A model generated the notes under the pieces. That model did not search any database. It had not been told where the DNA came from and saw only the letters and a program-made list of their open reading frames with translations. 64,000 bases of DNA from contig JAGFBZ010000908.1 of assembly GCA_018398805.1 (NCBI GenBank), positions 286,001 through 350,000 of the forward strand. Reading direction: 5' to 3'. The translations under genes were made by a program, and so were the position numbers. How positions within the stretch are numbered: the stretch's first letter is position 1; every line of letters begins with the position of its first letter. The DNA is from Hirundichthys speculiger. Taxonomy: Eukaryota > Chordata > Actinopteri > Beloniformes > Exocoetidae. This document shows positions 24,312 to 36,573 of the stretch, piece by piece.

Positions 24312-25213
24312 CTCCCAAAAAAGGTTGGGATGCTGAGTCAAATGAAAATGAAGGCAGAACACAATGACTAGCAAATCCTTATTCAATTCACAACAACACG
24401 TAGAAAACTTAAGAAAATGTAAAAAGTGACACCTTTTACAAGTTCATGAAAAATATCAGCTTATTTTTAATTTCATGGCAGCAACACGTCTCAAAAAGGT
24501 CCGAACATGGCCAACAAAAGTCCTTAAAGGAAACAGCTGAAGGAACTAATTAGGTTAAGTATAGTATAAGGTTGGTTATAAAAATAAAAATAACATATTA
24601 GAGAGTATTTCAAAAGTCAAGAGGTTCAGAAATCTATGAAGAACTACATCTAGAATTATGAAAAAAAATGATACAATGAAGCCCATGAAGATGCCACATC
24701 TTCCAGTCCAAAGGGTAAAGGGACCACCCACCTTCTTATGAGCACATCTCTGATGGTATTTGGGCCAGGTGAATGGACATCTTGCACATCATTGACAGGA
24801 ATTATCAAGGTTAATAGTTATATACAGGTTTTAGAGCAACATATGCCCACATCCAGACAACTTCTTTTTCAGAGAAAGCTTTGCATTTTACAGTAAGACA
24901 ATGCTAAACTGCATAGTGCATCTATTACAAAAGCATGGCTCGGTCATAGCAGAGTCCCGGCGCTGAATGGCCTTCATGCAGAACATACATTTCAACAACT
25001 GAAAGAATTTGGTGAATCATGAAATGGAAAAATACAACAGAGATCACCCAAAGCTGCTGGACATCTGGGCTACGATAACAAGCAAGACACAACACTCTCA
25101 TTCCAAAACTCCAGTAATTGGGCTCCTCAGTTTAATGTCAAAATATGGATTTATGAGGTTCTTTTTTTCTTTTTTTACATTTTACACATCACCCTATTTT
25201 TTGTGAAACTGGG
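24312..25213 (+). mobile_element. Decayed TIR DNA transposon of a teleost-wide family (TTAA target; Kolobok-like?)
   Basis: The left end CTCCCAAAAAAGGTTGGGATG...TCAAATG and the reverse complement of the right end (CCAGTTTCACAAAAAATAGGG...GTAAAATG) are imperfect inverted repeats. A TTAA precedes the left end at 24308-24311 and a GTTA follows the right end. Inside, diverged plus-strand sequence reads like the end of a transposase: a THIQTTSFSEKALHF-like stretch at 24850 and a CKDNAKPHT-like block around 24896, followed by a TKAWLG-like stretch. Superfamily assignment is from memory and uncertain. Confidence 0.6.
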
Positions 25214-28023
25214 TTAGTACTTTCCAACAGAGCATCCTTTAACAATTTCTTCCACATCGAGTTAATTGCTGTGAGTCATCCCATCAAATATTGCCTGAAT
25301 TCATATTTTATGGAATCAAATATCTTCTGATCAACAAACTACAAAGAAACATATTTTAGATAGAAGTCTTACAGAGATTTCAAAGCCTTCAAATTACAGA
25401 GAAAGAAAAGCAACACTGTAGAGTAAGCATCTGTTTTGTATCACACCTGTGGATCTACATAAATAAAAGTGACTTAGATACATCATTAACAAGCTAAATA
25501 ACTTGATGTTTTTGTCCGAGGTTCTGTGTGCGAGCGTGTGACGGCCACTACTGGCTGTGTGACAGATAATGAGCGCTTCCCAAGCCTGAGATACAATGAC
25601 CGCATCTGCAGCAAGAACATGAACTCTCTCCGTTTTAAAGCACGCTGAACTCCAACAACCTTTCAGCAAAGACGGACTAACAGCCAGCCAACACTGTGAC
25701 GTTTAGGAATGATTCAAGAGGCTCAAGAATGAGATGAAATAACAAAGGGAGAGAGGTAGAATGATAAAGAGGAGAGGGAAGAAGTGGAAAGTTTTAAAAG
25801 TAAATGATGTAAGGAGGAATCTGTGGTGAAACCACAGACTCAAGGGGAACAGGAAGGACGGTGCAAGACAGACAAAAAGTAGAAGAATACTGAGAGCGAG
25901 ACAGAAGACGAGTGAATGAGACAGTGACAGAACTGACCGGAGAGAAGTAACACACGGTGAACACAGACACCACATCATGGCCAACAAACCACCTAAATTG
26001 AGTGCAAATAAAGAAGTGCAGCAGCATTTGGCCACTTTCCAATTGCCGTGCAGGATGTCTAAAGACAAGAATGATGGAGTAGTTTTTGGACAAACAAACC
26101 TCTGCCTTCAGTCGAGCGGAGCCTTCATCCTTCAACCCTCCAGGGACAGTCAGCTATTGAAGCTGTTATGGTGATGAATGATGATGTTAATTATGTATCC
26201 GACTATTTTTACACCAAGAAACAAGGGCAGAGCGAATCGTTACTGCAGGCCTGGTCGGAGACAGGTTGGCAGGTAGACGGTGCTGTTTGAAAGTAGAGCA
26301 GACAGATGGCCATGTGAGACCATGATAATCAGAGGATGAGAGGTGATTGCAACAGAACAAACCACCGTCTTTAATCAAACAGTGATCGATATCCTGCATC
26401 ATGACAATGGCCTTGAAGCACAGGCAGTATTTCACCTCCAAACACTACAGAAATCCCGAGGCCTAATACTGAGAAACAGTTTATAGCTTTTAGGTTTCAG
26501 GAAAAAAGGTTGTTGCTAAGCAGCTTGGATCTCAAATATATAAACAGATTTCTAAGCCTGGTTTCTGTTTATTGCATTCGACAGAAGCTGCTTTCAGACT
26601 GGGAAATGATCCGTAGGGCAATATCCAGAAGTGGGTGGGTTAGTGTGTCTGTCAGGCAGGAGTACTGAACTTGGTGACACTTCCTGACAGACGACATCTT
26701 GGGTGTTTTAGAGACATTACCAGCTCAAACAAACCGCAGTCTTTGACATCCAGACAATGAGGCTGGTTCGGACTATCACACTGACTGTTCACTGTGTTGC
26801 ATCAAGTGAATTTCAGTCTTAAGTTGTTTGCCAAGACTCAGTATGAGTCCCCAGGGTTTCCTTCCTCGATTGTAAATTATTATGCAGTTTAAAGGTTCAG
26901 CATCATTATGCAGACAATATAAAATTATCCTGCTTGACAAAGCCACAGAACTGCCTGTTCTACTTAAATACCTCACCTCTGTAAAACTCATAATTAACAG
27001 ATCATTTTCTAGATTTAACTACTGATTTAAGGTTTTTGCTTTGATTGGTATAATAAATGAAAGAAATGAACAATCATAGACCCCTTGTCAAATCTGTTTT
27101 ATTTAACTTTGTGTTTTGTACATCAGATCTCACAAGCAACTTTTGGGAACCCTGAATATTAAAATCACATGCAAGTCTGTGAAATCGAGCTGGTGAACAG
27201 GACTGCTTCTTTTTTTCATTTTTTTTAAGAGCCTGTAAAATGTGCTGTTCATAGAAACAAATTTTGAGCCCTTTAATAAACAGTTTGGTGCGTTTGTCAT
27301 TATAGCAGAATGTTTTGGTCACCGGTTTATTGATTGCAGCTGAGATTAGAAAGATGAGACATTTCAACATGCTGTCACGAGTTGTTTGTGTGCGTTCGAG
27401 CTGCTCTGACCCTACCTGGCAAATAAAACACAGCTTGCTTCCTGTTGGAATTAAAATCACCCGCTCAGCCTCTCACATACACACATAAAGCAGCATGTGT
27501 GGACCGGAACATACCGGCACGAGCGGAAACTGTGGATTGTCTGCAAGGTCAAACAGGTGGATCCGCAGCATCCCCTCTCTCCCCTCGTTCTCTTCTCCAT
27601 CTTCCCCCCCATCTCTGACTCACTGGCTCTGCCTGAATGTGTCACCCTCATGCCCTCAGCCTCTCCTCCCTCCTTCTTTCTCTCCTCCATCTCCATGTGT
27701 CAGTGCTTTCACTCCCTTCTTCCCTCATCACTTTGCTCTTCTCCTCAGTTCCTCTTCCATCTGTCCTCCCACAGTGGGTCGGTTCCTGATCTGAGCTGAA
27801 CTGTTATGCCATCTAATGTGGCCATAACAGTAATGGAAGAAAAGGACGTGGGTAGAATTCAAAAAATAAATGATAATCCAAATTAAAGCATTAGACTTAC
27901 TTCTTTCTTTTGATCTTCCTCCAGGCACACAGTCACATGTAAACAGTGCCATAACTTTTAATCTAATAAGCTTTTTTGTGTGTAAAAACCATCAAAATCA
28001 TCTGATTGTTTAAGGTCTTAGTA
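25214..28023. other. No assigned gene; pyrimidine-rich tract 27560-27780
   Basis: Near 27425 on the minus strand a good acceptor (ctgtgttttatttgccag) opens a frame that begins VGSEQLERTQTTRDSMLKC, but no credible donor follows. At 27494-27556 plus, 21 codons (HVWTGTYRHERKLWIVCKV...) lie between AG and GT but the acceptor is weak. Both are noted, not called. 27560-27780 is a strongly pyrimidine-rich strand. Confidence 0.4.
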
Positions 28024-28452
28024 CAGTATACCCTTATTATTTGCAGGGGTTATACCCCCCACCCGAATCCCAATAATCCATATATGATATTATATATGCT
28101 GAAATATGCTTCCCAAAGACACTCTTACTCATTAATACAGTAATAATGTAGTAATAATAAATTAAAAAGATTTAAGGTAATTAAAGATATTCCGTACTCT
28201 ATTATCTCCCTCTTTTCTAATATTTTATCTTATATTAACTGACACAGTTATTTTAAAATTATTTACTAGTTAGGGTGAATGTGAGCGGTTTTCTGTAAAA
28301 GTAAAAAAAAAAAAAAAAAAATGTCCTAAGAAATTCACGAAATCACCGGGGCTACCACAAATTCAAATATATTATGAAAAAAACTTTGAGAGCAAAATTT
28401 GCGAGTATGTGGGACCGCCAATGGTGAACCACTTATGGGCAAGAGTGTACTG
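28024..28452 (-). mobile_element. pogo/Tigger-like element, copy 2 (inverted relative to copy 1)
   Basis: It starts CAGTATACCCTTATTATT after TA (28022-28023) and ends AAGAGTGTACTG, with TA visible after the far copy of its end (28904-28911). Its right half matches the reverse complement of the start of the copy at 4460 ('cgcgagtatgtgggaccg'-like, 'gggctaccacaaattc', 'gtgaatgtgagc'), and its left half matches that copy's end. A hAT element is inserted in its last bases. No coding capacity. Confidence 0.7.
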
Positions 28453-28454
28453 GT

Positions 28455-28903
28455 CAGCGTTGCCAGGTGTACGATAATTATCGTATTTGTACGATAATTT
28501 GGCCCTCTGTACGATGTACGATCAATAATCCAAAAAAAGGCCAAATGTACGATAATTTGACTATTTCACATTATTGCCTGCTGCAACTGTTTGTCTGAGT
28601 TGTCTGTTGTTTTTTTTTTTGTGAATCCTGAAGGCATTTGTTCCCATGTGACATGTTTCCAGCCAATCGTGCTTTGCTGAGCGTGAGATACGAGTGTTTG
28701 TCTCAGAACAACGAGCATGATAGGCTGAATGGGCTGAAAAATAGTGGGCGAAGCTGAGCAAACACTAGAGGGATTAAATTTGACCAGAGCGCATCATTAG
28801 GCTTGTTATTTTGGTTATGACAGATGTACGATAATTTCCCTCAAAATACGCTAATTTTGAGTCTCTGGTACGATAATCCTACATTTCCCACTTGGCAACG
28901 CTG
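28455..28903 (+). mobile_element. Non-autonomous hAT element with subterminal TGTACGATAATT repeats
   Basis: Termini CAGCGTTGCCAGGTG and CACTTGGCAACGCTG (reading inward on opposite strands) are near-perfect inverted repeats. Flanks GTACTGGT (28447-28454) and GTACTGTA (28904-28911) agree at 6 of 8 positions, an 8-bp target duplication made in the end of the Tigger-like element. The word TGTACGATAATT occurs at 28468, 28488, 28546 and 28825, with shorter or inverted versions at 28477, 28508, 28515 and 28867. Such subterminal clusters are the expected form of transposase binding sites. Confidence 0.78.
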
Positions 28904-29049
28904 GTACTGTATTAGATAAATGCAACCTCAAGCAAACAACACTGTCAAACCTTTTCAAGAAGCCATTATTCATTGAACAAAAATGAAGCCAAAAAGGAAA
29001 AAAAAATTAAATAATATGAACAATACTAAGTACCTGCTTCCTGTAACCT

Positions 29050-29933
29050 CCCTAGGTTGATGCCAGGCACCACCGATCATCAGCAGGTGTGCAGACGTCT
29101 CTAAAACAGACAGTTTGGTTGTCTGGAGTATTTGGGTGTCTGTCAACACAACAACAAGAGGAAAAGACATAAGAAATAGCCTTAAAAACAATTTCTGGAC
29201 AATCTGGAAATCTGAAAAGGGCTTTAAAATCATTTCCAAATAATTTGGAGTTCAACATTCTACAGTGAGGAAAAATTATTCACAAGTGAAAAGCATTCAA
29301 GACAGCTGCCAGTCTTCCTAGGAGTGGACGTCAGCAAATTTCTCCTAAAGAAAGGCCATGTATTCCTCAGAGACATTAAAAAAAAGAAAAGAAAAGCTAC
29401 ATCTCAGACTTTTAGAACGATATCCTATGAACAGATGAGACCAGCATTTCAGCAGAAACACGTCATACATCAACATTGAGTCATGGGACAATGATGTGAA
29501 GCCTACCAGAAATCTACTTCAGGAAAACTGAAAAATATAAATAAATAAATAAATAAACATTTTGGAACATCCTAGTCAAAGACCAGAGCTCAACTCAACT
29601 GAAAAGCTGTGGTGGGACCTTAAGATGCAACGTTGTAGGAAAGAATGAGCCACAATTCTGCCACAACGCTGAAAGAGACTTATAAAGTCAGACTAGAAAT
29701 TATTAATTAGTTAGTTATTGCTGCTAAAAGTAGATCTGCAAACTATTGGATCATAGGGTACTTAGTATTGTCCACATGATTTTATCTCTTCATTTTTTTG
29801 CTAAACAAATAATGGCAAATGGCTGTTGTTTGTCCGTTATTTTACATAATCCTAATACCTGCCATGATTGGAAATTTTTTTTTAATGTATTTATTACACA
29901 AAAAACCATGTGATTACTTTTGCACATCACTGT
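29050..29933 (+). mobile_element. Decayed Tc1-like transposon
   Basis: It contains the ordered blocks 'ggagttcaacattctacagt', 'aaaagcattcaagacagctg', 'cttcctaggagtggacgtca', 'gctacatctcagactttt', 'agatgagaccagcatttcag' (diverged ATDET...), 'agctgtggtgggaccttaag', 'gttattgctgctaaaagtag' and ends at 'gtgattacttttgcacatca|ctgta', a typical terminal repeat. Much of the catalytic domain is deleted and an (AAAT)n tract lies at about 29535-29559. The left end is not clear. Confidence 0.75.
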
Positions 29934-31839
29934 AAAGACCATCAGCTCTGCTGTAAAGAAGATGAACTGAGAAATTTCAAGTTTCTTTCATTAATCCAAG
30001 AGTCAACGTCACAGATGCTGATTATGGTCTCGCAGAGAAAAGAAAAATTGTTTAAATATGATAGTTTTTCTCTGGGGTGCCGTATCTGGGAGAAGGGTGT
30101 GCCATTAATTTTTAGAAAGAAAAAATGTCAGTGCTCGTAGCATGACATCTTGAGGGTACTGGCCTTTGAGGGAATGAAAAGTCAGAGAGCTCCTAAAGTA
30201 AAGAAGCCAAAAGAAAATGTATTATCTGGACTGTGCTATCTACCTTTACTCAACCTCCCGATGCACTGAACGGGATGAATCAGGGGCACAAATGTATATT
30301 CTGAAAAGAGAAAGAAAGAAAATCATGAATTTACTGTCCCTTTAGGTCCAAGCTAAGACGTTTGCTGAATAACACTCGGCTTTTTGTCCTTCAAAACTCA
30401 GACTGAAATAAAATTATGGGATATAATCAATAAAAGTAAAATGATAGAAGAGGGAGCTTCTTATCTCTAACTTCCTTCAAATACTCAAAATAGCCTTTCC
30501 ATTTTATATTGTTGAAAAATCAAAATTATCTTCATCATCTCTTAGTTCCCGCACCCTTCATCTCTCTCTCCTGCACCACATATTTCTCAAGCTTAATGTT
30601 TTCCAAACGGACCTCAGAAGTCTTCTTATCCTCTCAGTCCAGCCTGGCCGAGACCTGGCCAACTTATCACCCCGGCCGAGCCATCGTTTCTCCATTACAC
30701 CACAAACAAATTGGTCTGTTACACCTCTGTCTGGACCCAGATTGCATTTCTCTTCTCATCCTTCACCGCCTAAACATTCTTTCTTCTTCATTGTGACATT
30801 TTCAGCGGGCCAGACACCTTCTCTCTCTTCATGTGTGCCCTCGCTGCTAAACTGCCTTTAGTTGTCAAGATTAAATCACATCTCTCTTTTACTCAGTTAC
30901 ACACAGGCACACACACAGTTAGTCTCCAGAGTGGAAAATATCTACCCACGCAAAACAACAACTTTTGTTGTTTGTTTGTTTTTTTTCTTTTTCTGACATT
31001 GAAATTCTTGAGCGATCAAAGACAAAACACTCAAGGATTATTTCTTTGTGCAGCACACATACAGCGTTTCAACATTTTGTATAACCCAGGGCCCTTTTTT
31101 TTGTTTTTTTCCCACATCTTGTGCGCATATTCCAGATCTGAGGAATCATACAAAATTAGCTGGACCAATGATGAAAAGGAACAGCTATGAGAGATTTGAT
31201 ACCTTTGTTTGAGATGCAATTTTCACTCGTAATGAAATAGTTTACTGTGCAACTGCGGAGCTTGAATGAATTTTACTAATAAATTAAGGAAACTGTGTGT
31301 GTTGGTTCTGCTGAACACCCTTTCATCCAATGTAATGCTTTTCTTATCAGTAACACATGCACAGCTCTGCTGCTCAGCCTCGTTTCCATCACTTCCTGTT
31401 ATAATAGCAATGCATGCACACTAAATCACTCAAGGATACAAATCTGGCTTTGTATCCTTTCTCATGCTGAATGTGTGTAGAACACTCCAATAAAACTTGG
31501 AATGGTTGGGGGTCGTTATTGATCTAATAAATGAGTACTGGTAGAGTAATATGTTTTCAAAGGAACGACTTTCCACTGAAGAAATTCGTCTGTGGTACGT
31601 TGGTCTCATTATTCAAAAAGCCCAATTTCTATTTCTTTTCTATTTTATTTGTATAGCATCTATTACAATGCAAGGACAGCACAAAAAACTACGGGAGCAG
31701 TGAAATGCAGATCTATTTATGAGATGTTCCAAATTAACTGGAAATATAAACAAATAGAAGTCATTTTATTGTCACTCTACAGGAATTCAATGAGATTAAT
31801 AAAGTAACTATGGATAAAGCTGTTATATACTTATCAGGT
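29934..31839. other. No gene seen
   Basis: AT-rich with short T runs. The stretch 31640-31830 contains 'tttatttgtatagca' and 'ttttattgtcactctacagg' blocks that resemble fragments of fish retroelements, not assigned. Confidence 0.45.
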
Positions 31840-32350
31840 CTTCTAAATAACGAGGAGCTTGGCCATTGAGGGCCTTATATGCAAGAAGCAGAATTTTGAA
31901 TTAGATTCAAAATTTTACGGCAGGCCAGTGGAGGGAGACTAACACGGGAAACATGTGATCCCTACAATGATTCCTGTCAGCACCCTCGCTGCTGCATTCT
32001 GGATCAGTTGGAGGCTATTCAGCGAGTTTTTCGGACATCCTGCAAATAAAGCATTACAATAATATCCAGTTTTTCGGACATCCTGCAAATAAAGCATTAC
32101 AATAATATCCAGTCTAGAACTGACAAACGCCTGGATTAGTTTTTTAGCATCACGCTGGGAGAGGATGCTCCTCATCTTGACGATATAACCTGACCTGATC
32201 AAAGTGCTGCTTAAATGACAAATCCTGATCAAAAATGACTCCAAGGTTTTTCACAGTTGTACTGGAGGACAACATAAAACCAGCCAACCCATTCCTCAGG
32301 TGTTTGGGACCAAAAACAATAACCTCTTTAATTTAGCCAGTTTGCAGCTA
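31840..32350 (-). mobile_element. L2-like LINE fragment with internal 43-bp duplication
   Basis: On the minus strand it reads KLIQAFVSSRLD, then GCPKNSLNSLQLIQNAAAR and VLTGI, followed in another frame by SLHWLPV-type and GLAPRYL-type blocks (diverged). This is the C-terminal end of an L2/CR1-group reverse transcriptase ORF. The 43-bp tandem duplication inside it shifts the frame by one and repeats the YCNALFAGC-type coding block. The fragment is 5' truncated and dead. Confidence 0.78.
32027..32112. repeat. Perfect 2 x 43-bp tandem duplication
   Basis: Units 32027-32069 and 32070-32112 are identical (start TTTTTCGGACATCCTGC, end AATAATATCCAG). Identity within an otherwise diverged LINE indicates a recent event, or an assembly artefact. 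Confidence 0.93.
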
Positions 32351-35269
32351 TCCTCTTTAAAAAGAAAACAGTGATGTGTGAATGTGAGCAGTGATCCTCA
32401 GGATCACTTTAGGTGAGCCACATGTTTAGAGCTACACGCCAAAACTGGCCAGTTTGAACAGACATAATTTGAATGGGCACTCCACACACACTCGTGCTGC
32501 AGAGGACAAATGAAGAGGTGAGCAGGAGAACTGAAATAATGCAGAGGAACACATATTTCTAACAATAATTTATCCATAATTGACTGGCTGATATCTCCGA
32601 TGCTGCTTGAATAATTCAACAATTTTCAATTTTCCATAATAAACTTCTCTTGCAAAGCAAAGGACCGAGAATTCAATTCAGCACAGCACAGCACAGCAAA
32701 GTGTTCGAAAAGTGAGACTGATGAAGACTGAAAGGCACAGGTGTGAATCCCGCCTAACATAATCTGAAAACTCCTCATTAAGAACCTCCTGATGTCAAAA
32801 CCTGTATTTGGTCTTTACTTGTAACTTTCTGGAACTGACAACTCATTGTTTATGCTCACATCATGTTACGGTTGAGCAGGTGTGTGGAGTTTATTCAAGA
32901 AAAAGAAAATAATCATCTAAAAGTTTTTATGTTTAACACTTTGAATGCAGAGAATACAGAGAAACCAAGCAGATCTTGAGCCAGTTGGGACGTATTTTAT
33001 GAAACAATGCTTTTTTTTTTTTTTTTTTTTTTTTTAAATCCTTGGTTCATATTTCAGACTTCATAACTTCACAAGAAAAAAAAAAGAGGTCCTAAGTTTA
33101 CAAAAGAAAAAATAGTGGGCATTTAATACACTGTACAGAGCATTGCATCTATGCTTGTATTAATAAGTGATGCTTTCACTTGTGGACAGCCATCTGCCTG
33201 AACTCGGGTCACATACGCTGAAATCTTTTTTCCACTTGTATTTAACCAATCTTTGCATGTGAGTTAAAGTCTTTACTGTAGCTGCAGGGCTTCTTCTGAT
33301 ACTCTCCTCTGACTGAAATGATTTAACCACAGGATTATATCAGCTTTCACTACAGCCAGAGACATTACATGACAGAAATACTCCAGTCCTTTCCAACACA
33401 GATCAAACCACATACCCGTATATTATCTCGTGTACGATTGTTTGCTCCCTCCTCATTTAGGAGGTCCATTATTTTGACTAAGACCAGAGATATTTGTTCC
33501 CACAGGCAACAGACTTTTCTCTCTATAGACATGAGGTATGTGTTGACTTACATACTTAATCAACAATATTTTCACTTATTTATTTTTGTTCCTGACACAC
33601 ATTCTCCCAAAAGCATTTACGGGGATATCAGAAAGAGTAAGAGCAGCACAGCAGAGCACAAACTTTAAGTGATGAATGTCTTATTCACATGTGTAGTCAA
33701 TTTAGGCTGCGCTGAGTATTGGAACTTGTTTGGTTTTGTGAGGCTGCATTAATGATCCGGTCTTGTTTGCAAATATATGAACATCACTGTGTACAGAGGA
33801 GGATGAATACTATTAGGATTCCCATTTTGGTTTTTTGTGAGGAGAGGCAGAAAAGCTCAGCGAGCACAGATGACAGTCCCGTAACAGCAGAATAATGTAT
33901 TTTATTTACATTCTGCGGGTCACGTATGCTCAGCAGAAGGTTGCATGGGTTAATACAGTGTGGGACCGAAAGTGGCAAGATGCCATAAGAGGAATTCATA
34001 TGCTTCAGTTCAAAATGTCCTTGAGATATATGTGATCAGACAACAAAAAGCACATGCAATAGGCAGTGGTTCTTAGTACTCAGTGTGATAAAATTGCAGA
34101 TAGAATAGAACCAGGATTGGACCAGTTGCTTTGTATCTTTGTATGTTGCTGATATATTTCACAAATCTGCATACAAATTGGCACAAGGATCACCTTGGGT
34201 CAGAGGAGTAAAAGAAAAACCTTTTTTAATAAATGTGGTTCCCAGGAGCAAAATCTGAAAAGAACAGTGGGGCTTAAAGTGATCTCCGTTTTTCATCAGA
34301 GCACCATTCAGGCTGACCATAGAAAGCTCACAGCAGAAGCCGACAGGATGGGCCAGGATCCTGCCTACCTCGCAACATCACGCAAAGAAGAGACACAGTC
34401 ATGTTGCCCTGTGGAGCGTGGCCATGGAGCAGCGAGATAATAAACTATGTGGCTGCTTGTTGAAGCTCGTGACTCCTTTTCACAGCCAAAAAAAGCAGGG
34501 AATCATCACTTATCACTGCGTGCCATCATTGAGAGATACTTTGAGTTAAAAATCATGTTTGCCCCAGAGGCCTCAGCAATCAGCAGTGATTTATATCTTC
34601 ATTCCTTACTCTCAACATAAAAAAAAAAACCTTCTTAAATAAACCTTCATGCTAGAAACAAAAGCTAAAAACTCCAGGAGGCACAAAAGAGGAGGAAGAC
34701 GGCTTCCAGGGCAAGCAGGTCGAACTTAAAAAAAAAAAAAAGTTGGGTTTTTTTGGCCTGCTTTTATTCTTTTTTATTATTGTTTTTTGTTCTGCTTACA
34801 GTATTGCTCAACTTTAAAGCCATTTAATCTAATCTACATGACACAACATTACTCATAAATGTTAAATTAATTAATGTCTCACTTAATATAAGCAAAAAAT
34901 AAAATAAAATAAAATTACCCTCCATATATTTTAAGGAAGTCTAGTGAGACACTCAGGTCAAACTAAGGTTTTTTTTTTGTTTTTTTTTTTTAATGTTCTC
35001 GGAAAGAGTAGTTTTGAGGAGGTGCATTGAAGCACACTCTTTATCTCACAGATGAAGGAAAACTCCTCCCAAGAGCCAGCATACATCTGCACACCCGCAG
35101 CAAAGCGATGGGTTTGCTCCACTGATGAAGTTCACATGAAAGGCAAAGGACACTGCAAAGGTGGGACAATGTTTAGGAAGTTCACAGTGACAATCGTCTT
35201 ACTATCAAATGACTACAACCTAAACTGTCAAGCGTGGAGAAGCAGTGCAGAAGAGTGCATGTGACTGAG
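32351..35269. other. No gene seen
   Basis: Contains a poly-T tract at 33011-33036 and A/T runs near 34620, 34728 and 34970-34992. Open frames are short. A 30-base exon-like segment at 33509-33538 was rejected (see rejected list). Confidence 0.45.
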
Positions 35270-36200
35270 AGTGCAAGACTTCAAAAACTCAGGAGAAGAA
35301 AATAGTGAGAGAGGTCAACAAGAATCCCCAGATATCCTTAAAGATAATTGTTGATAAACTTTCTTCTTCTGGCCTTGAAAACACTGTTGTGAGGGCTTTT
35401 CAGCGCTGTGGCCTTCCAGGTCGTCATCCAAGATGTGAAGCATCAAAGTTTGGCTGTGAACATGTGAAACATGAGGATAAGTTTGGGAATTCTGTCCTTT
35501 GGTCTGATGAGGTGTGGGCACATGGAAGCTGCTTTTTTTGTTTAGCCCAAAAAATACAATTCTCTCAGAGAAACGTGGGGGGAGGATAATGTTGTGGGAC
35601 GTTTTGCTGCTTCAGGCACAGACAGCCTTGTTTGGGTGCATGGGATTATTTAAAAAGGGGATTATGTTGATGTTCTGTCCAGTGTGACTATTTTTATTTT
35701 GACAATCTTCTAGCAAGACAATGACCCAGAACAATAATTAAACTAAAATGTAAATTTGTCCAAAAAGGTTTTGAAGGACAGCAGAATCAAGATTGTGGAG
35801 TGGACCGCTCTGAGCCCAGATTCAGTCCTACTGAGACGGAGCTCAAAGTTCATATACATCCTCGGAAACTACACAATTTGGATGATCTGGAACAATTTGT
35901 TGTGGAAGAATGTGGTGCGATTCCTCAAGAGAGATCTGCTAACTTAGTTGATATCTACCAAATAATATTGTTATCAGCTGTAAGCTGTAATTGTTGTTCA
36001 GTTTATCATTTTGGCATATTACACGTTTCACTTGAACACATCATGAAATGAAATGCTTAATTATATGCTTAATTATCATCATGTTGTTTTTCTCAATTGG
36101 AAACCAAATAAACTATAAGCATTTTTGGTTGCTGGAATTTCCGTGGAGAAGTTTTGATTTCATAAAGGGAGCTGATAGTTTTGACTTAAACTGTAAATAT
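35270..36200 (+). mobile_element. Decayed Tc1/mariner-type transposon
   Basis: Plus-strand frames carry NPQISLKIIVDKLSSSGLE and RAFQRCGLPGRHPRC (the DNA-binding part), then NSVLWSDEVWAH (first catalytic Asp in SDE), a frameshift, GGG-IML-like and RFAASGTD-like sequence, a QDNDPEQ-like block (second catalytic Asp), then WSGPL-like, SPIE-like and LDDLEQFVVEECGAIPQER. The order and spacing are those of a ~340-residue transposase, but frameshifts and stops break it. The ends are not resolved. Confidence 0.78.
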
Positions 36201-36573
36201 TAAACCTGGAGTGTTAACTCCAGGTTTAGAAAGTCGAGCTACTTTCTAAAATCTTGTCAATCCAGTGATGTACTCCTGCTTCAAGTTAAATTACTCTGTT
36301 CACGTGGCTCGCCTGGATCAGAACTGGTGAAGATTATTGTGTTTGGTCCCGTGTTTTATCTCAGTGTGAACATCTTACCACTGAGCCCCTATCCACCAGC
36401 ATGCTCACAACACATTCCTCCAGCCCAACCACAGTCTCAACATGCATCAACACACTCTGATGAGGGCTTTTCTATGACGCGCCTTATTCTGACCATTTAA
36501 AAGGCTACGGCAGTTGCAAATGATTTTTCTTTGACCTCGTCATTGATCATATTTCCCTGAAGTTACTTTAGAT

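Noticed and set aside
27494..27556. Exon-like HVWTGTYRHERKLWIV... on plus
   Set aside because: The acceptor lacks a pyrimidine tract and the opposite strand offers an equally good pair of sites (GTATGT donor); no phase-matched neighbour.
33509..33538. 30-base plus-strand micro-exon (ATDFSLYRHE) with fair splice sites
   Set aside because: Two frames are open, no neighbours in phase, and such short matches are expected by chance in 64 kb.
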